This document shows, piece after piece, positions 1 to 9,024 of a stretch of 31,252 nucleotides of DNA. The position numbers and the translations under genes are program-made. The notes beneath the pieces were generated by a model. It searched no databases, was not told the DNA's origin, and saw only the letters and a list, made by a program, of their open reading frames with translations. The first letter of the stretch is position 1, and each line of letters starts with the position of its first letter. This stretch comes from a virus. The stretch is from IMG/VR virus record IMGVR_UViG_3300009093_000098, positions 1 through 31,252 of that record. One strand, given 5' to 3'.

Positions 1-1
1 C

Positions 2-769
2 CCCACATACAAAGCAAATATTGCTTATCAAGGACAGATTGCTACAGCACAAGGTGCTATTAATAATATTACAGTAACTAACAATGTTGCTGATAATAGA
101 GCTAGCACTTCTCTACTTACTCAATTCTTTAGATTTGATACTAGTACCACAGCATCTAATCCCTGCTCTGGTATTATTGTAAGTGATAATTTTGTAAGAG
201 GTGGTGTGGATGGTATTTTCTTTATTGGAAATTCTGCCAATACCCATGGATTTACAGAGTTCTCTAGAAATAAGTTTATTGAACTTACTCCTGATACCAA
301 TCTTTCTAATCCTCCCCATGGTATTTATGTCAATGCTACTGGAACGATTAAAACGTTGGTAATTGCAGATAATTCGTTTATTGATGAACGGGCAAGTCCT
401 GCCTTCAATACAGCTATTTATTTTGCTGGAGGTACGATTACCACTCTTTCTCTTGGTAATCAAACTTTCGTGGGTATGACTGCCGCTAACGTTAATAATG
501 CTGGCGCTGCTACAACTATTACTAATCAGATTGGTGCAGCCGAACAAGTAGGTATTACTAACGTTGCTGATGGTGGAACAATTAACTTCAATGCTAACTT
601 CACCAATTTTACTCCAAAAGCAATCACTTGTACTGGTATTGTAGCAGGAGAAATTATTTCTGTTACTTCTGTGGCAGCTTCTACTTTTACAGTTGCTATT
701 AAGAAATGGACAGGTGGTGTTCTCACTGCCGGTACTACTCAGACTGTTCACTGGAGGGTTAAGTTCTAA
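2..769 (+). CDS. Tail spike/fibre protein, C-terminal part (5' end outside window)
   Basis: The frame is open from base 2, so this is the last 255 residues of a longer protein; the ATG at 206 is internal. The sequence has the rhythm of a right-handed parallel beta-helix, with repeated short strands ending in asparagine turns (SDNFVRGGVDGIFFIGN, SRNKFIEL, LVIADNSFID, LSLGNQTFVG). A compact beta-rich C-terminal domain follows (about the last 75 residues, ending in HWRVKF). Such folds are typical of phage receptor-binding spikes that bind or cleave host polysaccharide. No catalytic residues can be assigned. The stop overlaps the next gene's start by one base (TAATG), so the two are co-translated. 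The structural call is fairly sure; enzymatic activity and ligand are unknown. Confidence 0.7.
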   Translation, partial: PTYKANIAYQGQIATAQGAINNITVTNNVADNRASTSLLTQFFRFDTSTTASNPCSGIIVSDNFVRGGVDGIFFIGNSANTHGFTEFSRNKFIELTPDTNLSNPPHGIYVNATGTIKTLVIADNSFIDERASPAFNTAIYFAGGTITTLSLGNQTFVGMTAANVNNAGAATTITNQIGAAEQVGITNVADGGTINFNANFTNFTPKAITCTGIVAGEIISVTSVAASTFTVAIKKWTGGVLTAGTTQTVHWRVKF

Positions 770-1158
770 TGGCTACTTCATTAATTCCTCCTCTTCCCAC
801 TTCAGTTGTTCCAGGAAGTAATTTCTGGAATGACTGGATTGAGAAACTTAGAACTTTAGTTAATGGCTTTGCAAAAGGATTTCCTTTCTCAGCTATTACT
901 GGAAAACCTACTACATTAGCTGGATATGGTATTACAGATGGTCAGAACATTTCTGGTAAAGATGCTGCTAATGGATATGCTGGTTTAAACAGTGGTTCCA
1001 GAATTACTAAAGGAGCCTTTACTACTGATGATCTGATTGTCAATAATAATGCTAAAGGATTAGTCTTATTAGCTCCGACAACTGGACATTATTGGAGAGT
1101 AACAATTAGTTCTGCCGGTGCTATTGTTCTTACTGACCTTGGAATTACCCCTCCTTAA
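769..1158 (+). CDS. Small tail-fibre-like protein
   Basis: A 129-residue protein. Residues about 45-57 contain ITGKPTTLAGYGITDG, the short repeat signature common in phage tail fibre proteins (ITGKPTTLxGYGITD), here as a single copy. The N-terminus (about 1-35) looks helical with a tryptophan pair. The C-terminal half is beta-rich and ends GHYWRVTISSAGAIVLTDLG, resembling the tip domains of collar/fibre proteins. It starts on the last base of the upstream spike gene's stop codon, which suggests an accessory subunit or chaperone of that spike. The function beyond fibre-associated is inferred. Confidence 0.7.
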   Translation: MATSLIPPLPTSVVPGSNFWNDWIEKLRTLVNGFAKGFPFSAITGKPTTLAGYGITDGQNISGKDAANGYAGLNSGSRITKGAFTTDDLIVNNNAKGLVLLAPTTGHYWRVTISSAGAIVLTDLGITPP

Positions 1159-1167
1159 AGGATTAAT

Positions 1168-2670
1168 ATGAGTTTTTTAAGTTCTTTATTTGATCCAGTA
1201 GGTGCTGCGGTTACTGGTGGTAATAATGATAATCTATTTACTTCTGCTTTCAATCCTGCTCAGGACGTATTAGGTAATAATGGTCTTGGTGTAGAGCCTG
1301 ATTGGCTTAATAACTGGAATGATACCTCTAGTAATACCGCTGAAAATTGGGTGTCTGATGTAGGTAATGCTAATCTAGATGAATTAAGAAATCTGGGTAA
1401 TCATTTTAAATCTAATCCAGGCCAGGTCTTTTATTCCGGGGCAGATCCTTTTTCTACCAAAGTTTGGAATGCTGCTACTAATCAGAATAATACTCCATTC
1501 CTGAATCAATGGGGTGGGGAAACCAAACAAGATATGCAAAACTCTGCTAATCGTGGAGTTAACGTAGAAGACCACGGATATCTTAGCTCTCTTGCTCAGA
1601 TGATTGCTGGTTACAATGCTGGTAGCTATCTTGGTGGAGCAGTTGGTTCTGCTTATGGTGGAGCTACTTCAGGTGCTGGAGCAGAAGGATCCGCTGGATC
1701 TAGTGCTCTTGATGTACAAGCTGAACTCGCTGGTAATGCAGCGGCTGGAACTGGTAGCTCCCAGGCTGGTTATGATGCTGCTCAAATTCCAGGTTGGGTT
1801 GCTGGATCTGGAGCAGGAGGACCCTCAGCAGCTAGAGCAGTCAGTAATACTGCCGTTGGTGCTGGACAAGGAGCAGCTAATGCTCTAGATAATAATCAAA
1901 ATCCCTGGAAGGGAGCTTTCCAAGGGGGTCTTCATGCTGGTGTTGGTTCTAATTTGGACTATGCTGGTTTAGCTGGAGTCGATGATCCTAATTATAAAAA
2001 TCCAATTAATGGAGCAATTACAGGGGGCTTGAGAGCACGTATGGACGATCAAAATACAGGATATGGAGCTTTCGTTGGGGCTCTTGGAGGTCTTGCCAAG
2101 GATGCTGGTCAAGGCATCGGTAATTATCTAAATTCTTCCAGCGGAAGTAACTCTACACCTGGACAATCTGGTGGAACCAATTGGGAAAACTTAGCTGCTG
2201 GTTTAGGCAATCTCTATATGGCTCGTAGAAATGCTGCTGGTATCCAAGGTCAGATTGATAATCTGTCTGGTATGTATGGGCCTAATAGTGCTTATGCACA
2301 ACAGATGCAACAGGCTCTGGATAGGCAAGATGCTGCTGGCGGTCGTAGAAGTCAATATGGTACTCGTGCTGTTCAGCTTCAAGCTGCTCTTGCAGAAGCC
2401 AATTCTAGGAATGCTCCTACCTTAGCTAATCTGTACGCTCAACAACGTCAGAACCGCTTTGGTCAACTTGCTGGTATGTTTGGTATGGCTCGTAATTCTG
2501 GTGCTTTGAATGGCTTTGGTAGCTATCTCCAAGGTTATGGTTCTGGTGCTAATGCACAACCTACTGGATATAGCCCACAAATTCCTATGACTCCTACAAA
2601 CCAACTTGATACTTATAATGCTGCTCCGGATGTAAATGCTACCCTCCCGGATCAACTGTACGGAGGCTAA
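1168..2670 (+). CDS. Internal virion (DNA-ejection) protein 1, Gly/Ala-rich
   Basis: A 500-residue protein after an AAAGGA ribosome binding site. It is very rich in Gly, Ala, Asn and Ser. Residues about 145-320 contain long Gly-Ala stretches of GxxxG type (MIAGYNAGSYLGGAVGSAYG and similar), consistent with helices packing in or through a membrane. A more polar helical segment follows (about 360-420, QIDNLSGMYGPNSAYAQQMQ), then a Pro/Tyr-rich tail. Position supports the role: it lies between the tail spike genes and two larger ejection-type proteins, as gp14/15/16 cluster in T7. No enzymatic motif is visible. It probably forms part of the conduit that carries DNA across the cell envelope; this is inference from context and composition. 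Confidence 0.6.
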   Translation: MSFLSSLFDPVGAAVTGGNNDNLFTSAFNPAQDVLGNNGLGVEPDWLNNWNDTSSNTAENWVSDVGNANLDELRNLGNHFKSNPGQVFYSGADPFSTKVWNAATNQNNTPFLNQWGGETKQDMQNSANRGVNVEDHGYLSSLAQMIAGYNAGSYLGGAVGSAYGGATSGAGAEGSAGSSALDVQAELAGNAAAGTGSSQAGYDAAQIPGWVAGSGAGGPSAARAVSNTAVGAGQGAANALDNNQNPWKGAFQGGLHAGVGSNLDYAGLAGVDDPNYKNPINGAITGGLRARMDDQNTGYGAFVGALGGLAKDAGQGIGNYLNSSSGSNSTPGQSGGTNWENLAAGLGNLYMARRNAAGIQGQIDNLSGMYGPNSAYAQQMQQALDRQDAAGGRRSQYGTRAVQLQAALAEANSRNAPTLANLYAQQRQNRFGQLAGMFGMARNSGALNGFGSYLQGYGSGANAQPTGYSPQIPMTPTNQLDTYNAAPDVNATLPDQLYGG

Positions 2671-3729
2671 ATGCAATTACAAGTTAATCAGCCTGATCTG
2701 ACTCAGATGTTTGGTCCGGACAGTCTCTACAATACTCTATATGGGATGCAGAGACAGGACCAAGCTACTGCAAATCAAAATCAAAATCTGCAACAGGCTC
2801 AACAAGACTATACATTTGCAGATCAAATGCAGCCATTTAAGCTTCAACAGGCTGGTGCAGATGTAGCTCATACTAATGCATTAACTGGAGTTGCTCAGGC
2901 ACAGACTCCTGGTATCCAAGCCGATTCTAATATGAAAGTTAGAAGCGATCAAGTGGACTCCATGATTCCGATGACTCAAAAACGGGATGCTGCTATTACC
3001 AAGCTTGCTACTGGCATGACTGAAGATCAATTGAAACAGCATGAAGCTCAGGCTACTACTGATCTTTTTGCCAAACTTCCTGATGGATCTCCTGATTTTC
3101 AAAAGCGTCGGGATGCTATGTTAGTTCTGGATAATCTTCCTGAAGTTAGAGCCAAGATGCGTGAAATTCAACAGCAAGGTGCTAATGCTGCTGGTGTTGC
3201 TAATATCGAGAATCAAGGTAGACTTTCTCTTGATAAGCAAGAAGCTGGTGAAGGCAAGTACGCTAAGAATACAGTTGATTATCTCATGTATAAGGGCTTT
3301 AGTGGAAACTTCCAACAGCAATCTGGTGCATGGGCTATGAAAGCGGCTCAACTTGAAGATCAAGGTGATATGACCGGTGCTCAAAAAGCCCGACAAATGT
3401 CTGACTTGGCTAGAGCTTCTGATAGAGATTCTAAGGCCGCTGCTGCTTATACAGCACTTTCTAAGTCTCCGGATATTTCTTCCCTTGGTATGACTCCTGT
3501 TGTTCCTGCTGCTGCTGTTGCTCCGCAGGTTCCTAGACTTGATACTTCTAATCAACCTGCACCGCAGGCTCCTCAACAACCAGTTCCTACACAACCTCAA
3601 CCGTTACAAGCGGTTAATCCTGGAGTTAAACCTCCTCCGAAGGTTGGAACAGTGACAATGCATGGTACTGATAAATATGTTTACCTGGGTGGTGATCCAT
3701 CCAATCCTTCTAGCTGGAGAAAACAATAA
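2671..3729 (+). CDS. Internal virion (DNA-ejection) protein 2, Gln-rich helical
   Basis: A 352-residue protein starting right after the upstream stop, with a GGAGG ribosome binding site inside the end of the previous gene. Residues about 25-60 are strikingly Gln/Asn-rich and probably coiled coil (RQDQATANQNQNLQQAQQ). The middle (60-270) is charged and helical. Residues about 285-330 form a Pro/Gln linker (APQAPQQPVPTQPQPLQ) before a small C-terminal beta segment (GTVTMHGTDKYVYLGGD). The position matches the second core protein of the ejectosome in T7-like virions. No catalytic motif was seen. Its stop overlaps the start of the 1565-residue gene by one base (TAATG), indicating translational coupling. 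Confidence 0.6.
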   Translation: MQLQVNQPDLTQMFGPDSLYNTLYGMQRQDQATANQNQNLQQAQQDYTFADQMQPFKLQQAGADVAHTNALTGVAQAQTPGIQADSNMKVRSDQVDSMIPMTQKRDAAITKLATGMTEDQLKQHEAQATTDLFAKLPDGSPDFQKRRDAMLVLDNLPEVRAKMREIQQQGANAAGVANIENQGRLSLDKQEAGEGKYAKNTVDYLMYKGFSGNFQQQSGAWAMKAAQLEDQGDMTGAQKARQMSDLARASDRDSKAAAAYTALSKSPDISSLGMTPVVPAAAVAPQVPRLDTSNQPAPQAPQQPVPTQPQPLQAVNPGVKPPPKVGTVTMHGTDKYVYLGGDPSNPSSWRKQ

Positions 3730-6700
3730 TGAGTGGACCTTGGGACGACTATAAACCGCAGACACAGGCCAGTAGTGGTCCCTGGGACGATTATGCCACC
3801 ATACCTAAAAAGGCAAGCTTGCCTGCTGGTGTTCCTTGGAAGGCAGATGATTTAGCTACTACTCCTTCTTCGTTTTTGAAGGATGCTCTTCCTGGTCCGG
3901 TTATGCAATCGGGTGATGAAAACTCTAGTATCTGGCAGAAGATCAAAGATGCCGATAAAGCCGCTGGCGCGGCCTCTCAGCAATTCATTAGTGGATTGGT
4001 GGCTCCTGTTAATAGTCTTATTGAGGATTTTACTGGCCCTAATTATCTAAGCCGTAGAATTGCTCAATCTCAAGAGAATGATCCTAATAAGACAGCTCAA
4101 CAAGCTGCCTACGAGCAGAACATTAATAATGTTATGAACGTTATGGATCCTGGTCAGATTGGACATGGGCATTTTGAAGAGGCTCCTAGGGCTTTAAGAG
4201 AAGAACCTATTAAGCCTATTCCTCCCAAGCCTACTATTCCTGAAGGCCCCTGGAAGGATTATACAAGTCAGGATGAACTTCCGTTCACTAATAGTGTAGA
4301 GGATATTGCAGCCCAACGTAATGCAGTTACTAACCAAGGTGACTTGTTTAATAACAATCAAGGTGCTGCTCCGTTACCTTATGATCCTACTGCTCGTATT
4401 CCGACAGAGGCTCAAAATGAACTTCCTTTAAGTAATTCTGTTCAGGATATTGCCAATCATGTTTCTAACCAATTAGGTCAGATGGATATGTTTGGTGGTG
4501 CTGAAAATCATGTCTCTAAAGAACCTATGTCTCAGATTCCTGAGATTACTCCGCAAGTTGCTCTTCGTAGGGCTCTTGATGCAGAGGATGCAGGGAAGGC
4601 TGCGGAAGCTGCTTTCTGGCGTGAAAGAGCTATGGAAATGGTTCGAGAGGAAAGAGCAAAACAAACTGCTAATCAACAACCTATTCATGTGAATGAACAA
4701 GGCACTGCTGGTGATCCTAGAACCATGGATGCTTTGTCTAGGTCTACGGAAGGAATCACTTATGAAAACGTTCCGCCGGATGGGGTTATTCCTCGTGATG
4801 CTAATAGGCTTTCTAATGGGGAGCCTATGCTTAGAGTTCCTAGAGGCAATGACTGGATTAAAGATGAAAACGGTATGCCTGTTCGTCAAGGTCTACCTGA
4901 GTCTACTGTTGCTCCTGACTATATTAACCGTTACATGAGGCAGGATGAACCTGCTAGAAATGATCTCGGTAATGCTATTCAAGAAGCGAATGGTCCTAAA
5001 CTTGGCCCCGATGAACATTTTGGTGCTGGTTCTTTAGAAACTTCTCCGAGAACTTACAAGAATTCTCAAAGAGGTTCTATTGGTGGTGATGTTCTGAATG
5101 ATGCTGTACAAGGCATCAAGAAATGGTTTACTGGTTCTCCGGAACATGGTAGAGCTAAATCCTATTCCTTAGAAGAACAAGCTGCTAGAAAGAATGCTGA
5201 ACTTCAACATGCTGGTCCTGGTCAGTACATTACTCAGGATCGTGATCTTGCTGGAGTGTATGGTGGTCCAAAGGGAAGAGCTTATGAGGTTCATGAGCCT
5301 TTCAGCCAACCGTTTGATTTCAATACTACCCGTGACTGGGGTAATGGAATTAAGCAAAGTGGAGACAAGGTTTACAAAACTTTAGTTGAGAAACTTGGTA
5401 GCAAGGCTGCTGCTAATGCTTATCTGAAGAAGAGTGGCTTTGATGCTATTACCTTTACGTCTCCTCGTGGAGAAAAGATCGCTAACATCTTTAATTCTAG
5501 GGATCTGACTGATATTGGTCCTGCTAGAGAACCTATGAAAGACTTCGGAGAACTTTCTCTTGTCCCCAAGGATATTGGAACTATCTCTGATAAGTTTAAT
5601 GTGGAACTAGCCAGAGCTATGAGAGGTAAAGGATCCCAGGGTGGTGTTATTGATGCTCACCTAGCTGATGCTGCTGCGGATCTTGTTAGAAAGGCCGTAC
5701 ATTCTTTCTATGAACTTGGAGCTAAACCTGTCAGGTCGATCATAGGAATGCTTCCGGAAGATCATATGGCAAGAGTTTCTGGTGAGGATATGGTCTATAA
5801 GCCAGATCCCGGCCAAAAGTTTGCTGATAAGGCTGTGGCTGAAGGACAGAAGAATACTTCTATCTGGAAGAGCTTTCAATCCGGACCTCTTCATACTGCT
5901 GAGAAACCTGGAGTTAATTCCAATGCACTGCGTGGAGTTGGTTCTTGGTTACAATGGGCAGATAAGAGAACTCATCTGGATAACCATGAAAGGATTAATC
6001 CTATTCAGGGTAAAGTCAAGAAGCTTTCTGATGCTGAACAGATTGAACTCTCTAAGCACATGGTAAATGAACAAAGGACTAATATGAGACAAGACGTCAG
6101 TCATATGTCTCAGAAAGCCCAGGATGCTTATAAGGCCATGCGTGATGAGTTTGATAGGATCTACAATCAGACTGTGGCTCGTGCTCAATCCATGGGTAAG
6201 GAGATCCCCACTCGGGAAGAAGCTTACCATGCTTCTATTCGTCAGGGAGATTATCATCAGAGTTTCTTCACCAAGTCTGGTCAATTAATTGGTCACGTTG
6301 CTTCTGAATCTAAACTTCATGCTCTCAAGGCTGAGGCTTACTTTAGAAAGCTGCGTGATGATATTGATTGGACTAAATCTCAGATCAGTTATGCTCCTGA
6401 CTTCAAAGGTGTGAATGTTCCTAGAGATATTCTTGGTGCTTACCAGAATATGCTAAAGTTCTTTGATGACAAAGATCCTACTATTGCTCTTATCCAGGAC
6501 TCTATTTCCAAGTATCAAGAAGAGAAGGGTTTTAGCTCTCGTGGCTTTGACCAGCGTCTTATTGATAAGATGAATGTTCCTGGTTTTGAAGGTGATAAGC
6601 CCTGGTTATCTGATAAGGAAAATGCTCGTGCCTTCTTCAACTCTCAGTTGAAGTATATGAGAGATGCCAACCATTGGAATAACTTCCAAGAAGCTTTACA

Positions 6701-8426
6701 TCAGATTGAACCTATCATGAAGAATGAGGATCTGGTTAAACACCAACCTGATATTATGGAGTATGCTAAGGCTGTTGTTCAGCGTGAACTTGGAATAAGC
6801 TCTAATGTTCTAGATCGTCTGGAAAGAGAATGGGCTAGAAATTGGCCCAAGGTTGGAATAGTAGATGGTAAGGTAAAGGTTGCTCAAGGTATTTCCAGAG
6901 GCAATCTTTACAAGGGTGTTAGCGACTTGAAGACTGGTACTTATCTTACCATGCTTGGAGTCAATATTCCTTATATAATTACTACTCCTATTCAGGCTGC
7001 TCTTTCTATTCCTCGGCACATGATGCTTACAGAGCAAGGTATCAACCACAATCCCCTTAATACTATTATTAAGAGTATGGGTGATATCGGGGCTGGTTTA
7101 GCACGCCATATGGCTAGTAGCCTTACTGGTAAGAATATTGATATTCCTATTTCGGATATTGGTAAGCGGATGCTTCAATATGCTGAACAGAATGGTATTT
7201 TGGATAAAACTGTTCTCGATGAGACTGGTGATATTCATGGCCATGCTGTTGCTCAGGCTCTGAAGAAAACAGTTGGTGCTACCATTACTGCTCCTGAGAA
7301 ACTGACTAGATATTCCACGTTTGTGAGCTTTGCTCATCATATCATGGATTCTGGTAAGTTTACTGAAGCAGAAGCATTCCAAATGGCTGAGAGAATGACC
7401 AATGACTCTCTTACTTCTATGAGAAGACTGGATAAGCCTCTCATTGTTGATAAGTTTGGTGCTACTGGTCAGCTTGGATATGTTTTCAAGTCCTATCTGT
7501 TTAACTACTATAATCAGATGGCAGAGTATGCTGGTCATGCTAAGAGAGGAAATGCCGCTCCGTTAGCCGCCTTTGTGGGACTTTCTTTCTTGATGGGTGG
7601 GGCTTTATCTCTTCCTGGAGTGAATGAAATGGATGGATTCTATAATATCTTTAAGAATATTATGGCTTCCAAGTTCCCTCAATACTACCATGATGATTTA
7701 GGAGTTAAGGGTACTCTTCTGAGAGATCTTCCTACAGTTGCTTCTATGGGAGCATTGTCTGATCTTACAGGAACCAATATTGGTTCCAGGTTCAATACTC
7801 AAATTACCAATCCTGAAAATCCGTTAGGTGATATTGCTGTTCCTATCCAGGAATTGAAGGAAGCATCTACTGCCCTTGATTGGGTTGCAGATCCTACTGA
7901 ACGTCATGCTTTACAGGCTGTCCATGCTAACATGGGCTCTACTCTTAAAGGACAAATGGAAACTAAACTTGACTCGTTCAAGAATAAGAATCCTAATACT
8001 CCTGATGGTAGGGATCTGAATGGTAGAATGGCCTACCGTAAGGCCAGTAATATCAATGATATTTCCACAGACTATAAGAGAACTTCTGACGAAGAAGCGA
8101 AACGTAGTTTAGGTTTTTATTCACAAGATGAATATAAGACTAAGCAACTGCGGTATATCAATAATACTGAGCAGGCTAGGACTGTAGAAGCTTTCACTAA
8201 TCTCATGAATAAAGCTCTTACAAAGGGTGTCGATGGGAATGCGGAAGCTGCTGGTAAGTTGGCTACTGCTGCTCTGAGACTTGTACCTGATACTGATAGG
8301 TTTACCAAAATGGTTGATGAAGCAGCCCTGGCTCATGGAGCTACTCCTGAAGAGAGAATGGCTATTAGAGCACAGACTATCAACAACCTAGAGAAACTTA
8401 GGAGACTTCAGAGTGCAACTCACTAA
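3729..8426 (+). CDS. Giant internal virion/DNA-ejection protein with an ADP-ribosyltransferase-like segment
   Basis: A 1565-residue protein, the size of the largest T7-type ejection protein. The N-terminus repeats GPWDDY at residues 3-8 and 17-22, with GPWKDY near 172. A related repeat (DELPFTNSVEDIA, NELPLSNSVQDIA) lies near 182 and 229. Residues about 460-605 look like an ADP-ribosyltransferase fold of the phage polyvalent-protein type: WFTGS, then GQYITQDRDLAGVYGG, then KKSGFDAITF before an IFNSRDLTDIG ending. The remainder is long and helical with two hydrophobic segments (about 1070-1092 and 1277-1297) that could enter a membrane. It is probably injected with the DNA. The transferase segment is inferred from motif spacing; the usual histidine of the first motif is not evident, so it may be inactive. 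It overlaps the endolysin start by 14 bases. Confidence 0.7.
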   Translation: MSGPWDDYKPQTQASSGPWDDYATIPKKASLPAGVPWKADDLATTPSSFLKDALPGPVMQSGDENSSIWQKIKDADKAAGAASQQFISGLVAPVNSLIEDFTGPNYLSRRIAQSQENDPNKTAQQAAYEQNINNVMNVMDPGQIGHGHFEEAPRALREEPIKPIPPKPTIPEGPWKDYTSQDELPFTNSVEDIAAQRNAVTNQGDLFNNNQGAAPLPYDPTARIPTEAQNELPLSNSVQDIANHVSNQLGQMDMFGGAENHVSKEPMSQIPEITPQVALRRALDAEDAGKAAEAAFWRERAMEMVREERAKQTANQQPIHVNEQGTAGDPRTMDALSRSTEGITYENVPPDGVIPRDANRLSNGEPMLRVPRGNDWIKDENGMPVRQGLPESTVAPDYINRYMRQDEPARNDLGNAIQEANGPKLGPDEHFGAGSLETSPRTYKNSQRGSIGGDVLNDAVQGIKKWFTGSPEHGRAKSYSLEEQAARKNAELQHAGPGQYITQDRDLAGVYGGPKGRAYEVHEPFSQPFDFNTTRDWGNGIKQSGDKVYKTLVEKLGSKAAANAYLKKSGFDAITFTSPRGEKIANIFNSRDLTDIGPAREPMKDFGELSLVPKDIGTISDKFNVELARAMRGKGSQGGVIDAHLADAAADLVRKAVHSFYELGAKPVRSIIGMLPEDHMARVSGEDMVYKPDPGQKFADKAVAEGQKNTSIWKSFQSGPLHTAEKPGVNSNALRGVGSWLQWADKRTHLDNHERINPIQGKVKKLSDAEQIELSKHMVNEQRTNMRQDVSHMSQKAQDAYKAMRDEFDRIYNQTVARAQSMGKEIPTREEAYHASIRQGDYHQSFFTKSGQLIGHVASESKLHALKAEAYFRKLRDDIDWTKSQISYAPDFKGVNVPRDILGAYQNMLKFFDDKDPTIALIQDSISKYQEEKGFSSRGFDQRLIDKMNVPGFEGDKPWLSDKENARAFFNSQLKYMRDANHWNNFQEALHQIEPIMKNEDLVKHQPDIMEYAKAVVQRELGISSNVLDRLEREWARNWPKVGIVDGKVKVAQGISRGNLYKGVSDLKTGTYLTMLGVNIPYIITTPIQAALSIPRHMMLTEQGINHNPLNTIIKSMGDIGAGLARHMASSLTGKNIDIPISDIGKRMLQYAEQNGILDKTVLDETGDIHGHAVAQALKKTVGATITAPEKLTRYSTFVSFAHHIMDSGKFTEAEAFQMAERMTNDSLTSMRRLDKPLIVDKFGATGQLGYVFKSYLFNYYNQMAEYAGHAKRGNAAPLAAFVGLSFLMGGALSLPGVNEMDGFYNIFKNIMASKFPQYYHDDLGVKGTLLRDLPTVASMGALSDLTGTNIGSRFNTQITNPENPLGDIAVPIQELKEASTALDWVADPTERHALQAVHANMGSTLKGQMETKLDSFKNKNPNTPDGRDLNGRMAYRKASNINDISTDYKRTSDEEAKRSLGFYSQDEYKTKQLRYINNTEQARTVEAFTNLMNKALTKGVDGNAEAAGKLATAALRLVPDTDRFTKMVDEAALAHGATPEERMAIRAQTINNLEKLRRLQSATH
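5733..5743 (+). repeat. AGGTCGATCAT motif copy 1
   Basis: Exact 11-base copy inside the giant ejection-protein gene, on the coding strand, read as Arg-Ser-Ile-Ile. This reading frame differs from the other five copies. Confidence 0.7.
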
Positions 8427-8937
8427 AGAACAGCTTAGATATATTTACCCCAATTGTCCTGATTTTCGCATTGCCATATATCTACCTCTCTTACAGAATT
8501 GTCTGGATCAATACTCAATTGATACCTTGCCAAGAATTCGTATGTTCCTGGCTCAAGTTGGACATGAAAGTGCGGAGTTAAGATACACAGAAGAAATTGC
8601 TTCTGGGGCGGCCTACGAAGGACGAAAAGATCTGGGAAATATCCAATCAGGAGACGGTGTTCGCTATAAAGGCAGAGGTCTGATCCAGATAACCGGACGT
8701 AGCAATTATGCATTGTGCGGACTTGCACTCGACCTTCCGCTGCTAGATCAACCTCAGCTACTTTCGGAGTATTCTCCAGCAACTCTATCTGCTGGATGGT
8801 TTTGGGATAACAATAACCTAAATTCATATTGTGATAAAGATGATTTTATTGGTTTGACTAAACGTATTAATGGTGGAACTAATGGACTTGCTTCTAGGCA
8901 AGCCTATTTAGAGAAAGCTACTAAAGTCGTCGTCTAA
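8413..8937 (+). CDS. GH19-family endolysin (peptidoglycan hydrolase)
   Basis: A 174-residue protein of the chitinase-like glycoside hydrolase family 19 used by many phages as lysozyme. The signature HESAELRYTEE carries the likely catalytic glutamates (E52 and one of E60/E61), and YKGRGLIQITGRSNY is the classic substrate-cleft motif. The C-terminus contains the expected LTKRINGGTNGLASR segment. It cleaves the glycan backbone of peptidoglycan late in infection. The start is GTG at 8413, preceded by GGAGA, inside the end of the ejection-protein gene. There is no signal peptide, so export would need a holin; none is visible in the window. The family call is confident. Confidence 0.92.
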   Translation: MQLTKEQLRYIYPNCPDFRIAIYLPLLQNCLDQYSIDTLPRIRMFLAQVGHESAELRYTEEIASGAAYEGRKDLGNIQSGDGVRYKGRGLIQITGRSNYALCGLALDLPLLDQPQLLSEYSPATLSAGWFWDNNNLNSYCDKDDFIGLTKRINGGTNGLASRQAYLEKATKVVV

Positions 8938-8979
8938 CGACTCCTGACGTTTCCTAACGGAATAGTAATCGTATAAATG

Positions 8980-9019
8980 AAAAAGCCTCCTAGGACTCAA
9001 CATCCAAGGAGGCTTTTTT
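8980..9019. terminator. Bidirectional rho-independent terminator between convergent gene blocks
   Basis: An inverted repeat AAAAAGCCTCCT / AGGAGGCTTTTT with a 15-base loop, flanked by A-tracts on one side and a nine-base T-tract on the other. On either strand it forms a GC-rich stem followed by a U-run. It lies between the end of the rightward late genes and the end of the leftward early/middle genes and would stop both. Confidence 0.93.
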
Positions 9020-9024
9020 TTTAC

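Noticed and set aside
113-5900. Long minus-strand ORFs opposite the late genes (for example 113-751, 3121-3600, 4473-4889)
   Set aside because: Their translations are Ser/Arg/Leu-rich complements of the structural genes with no motifs and no ribosome binding sites.
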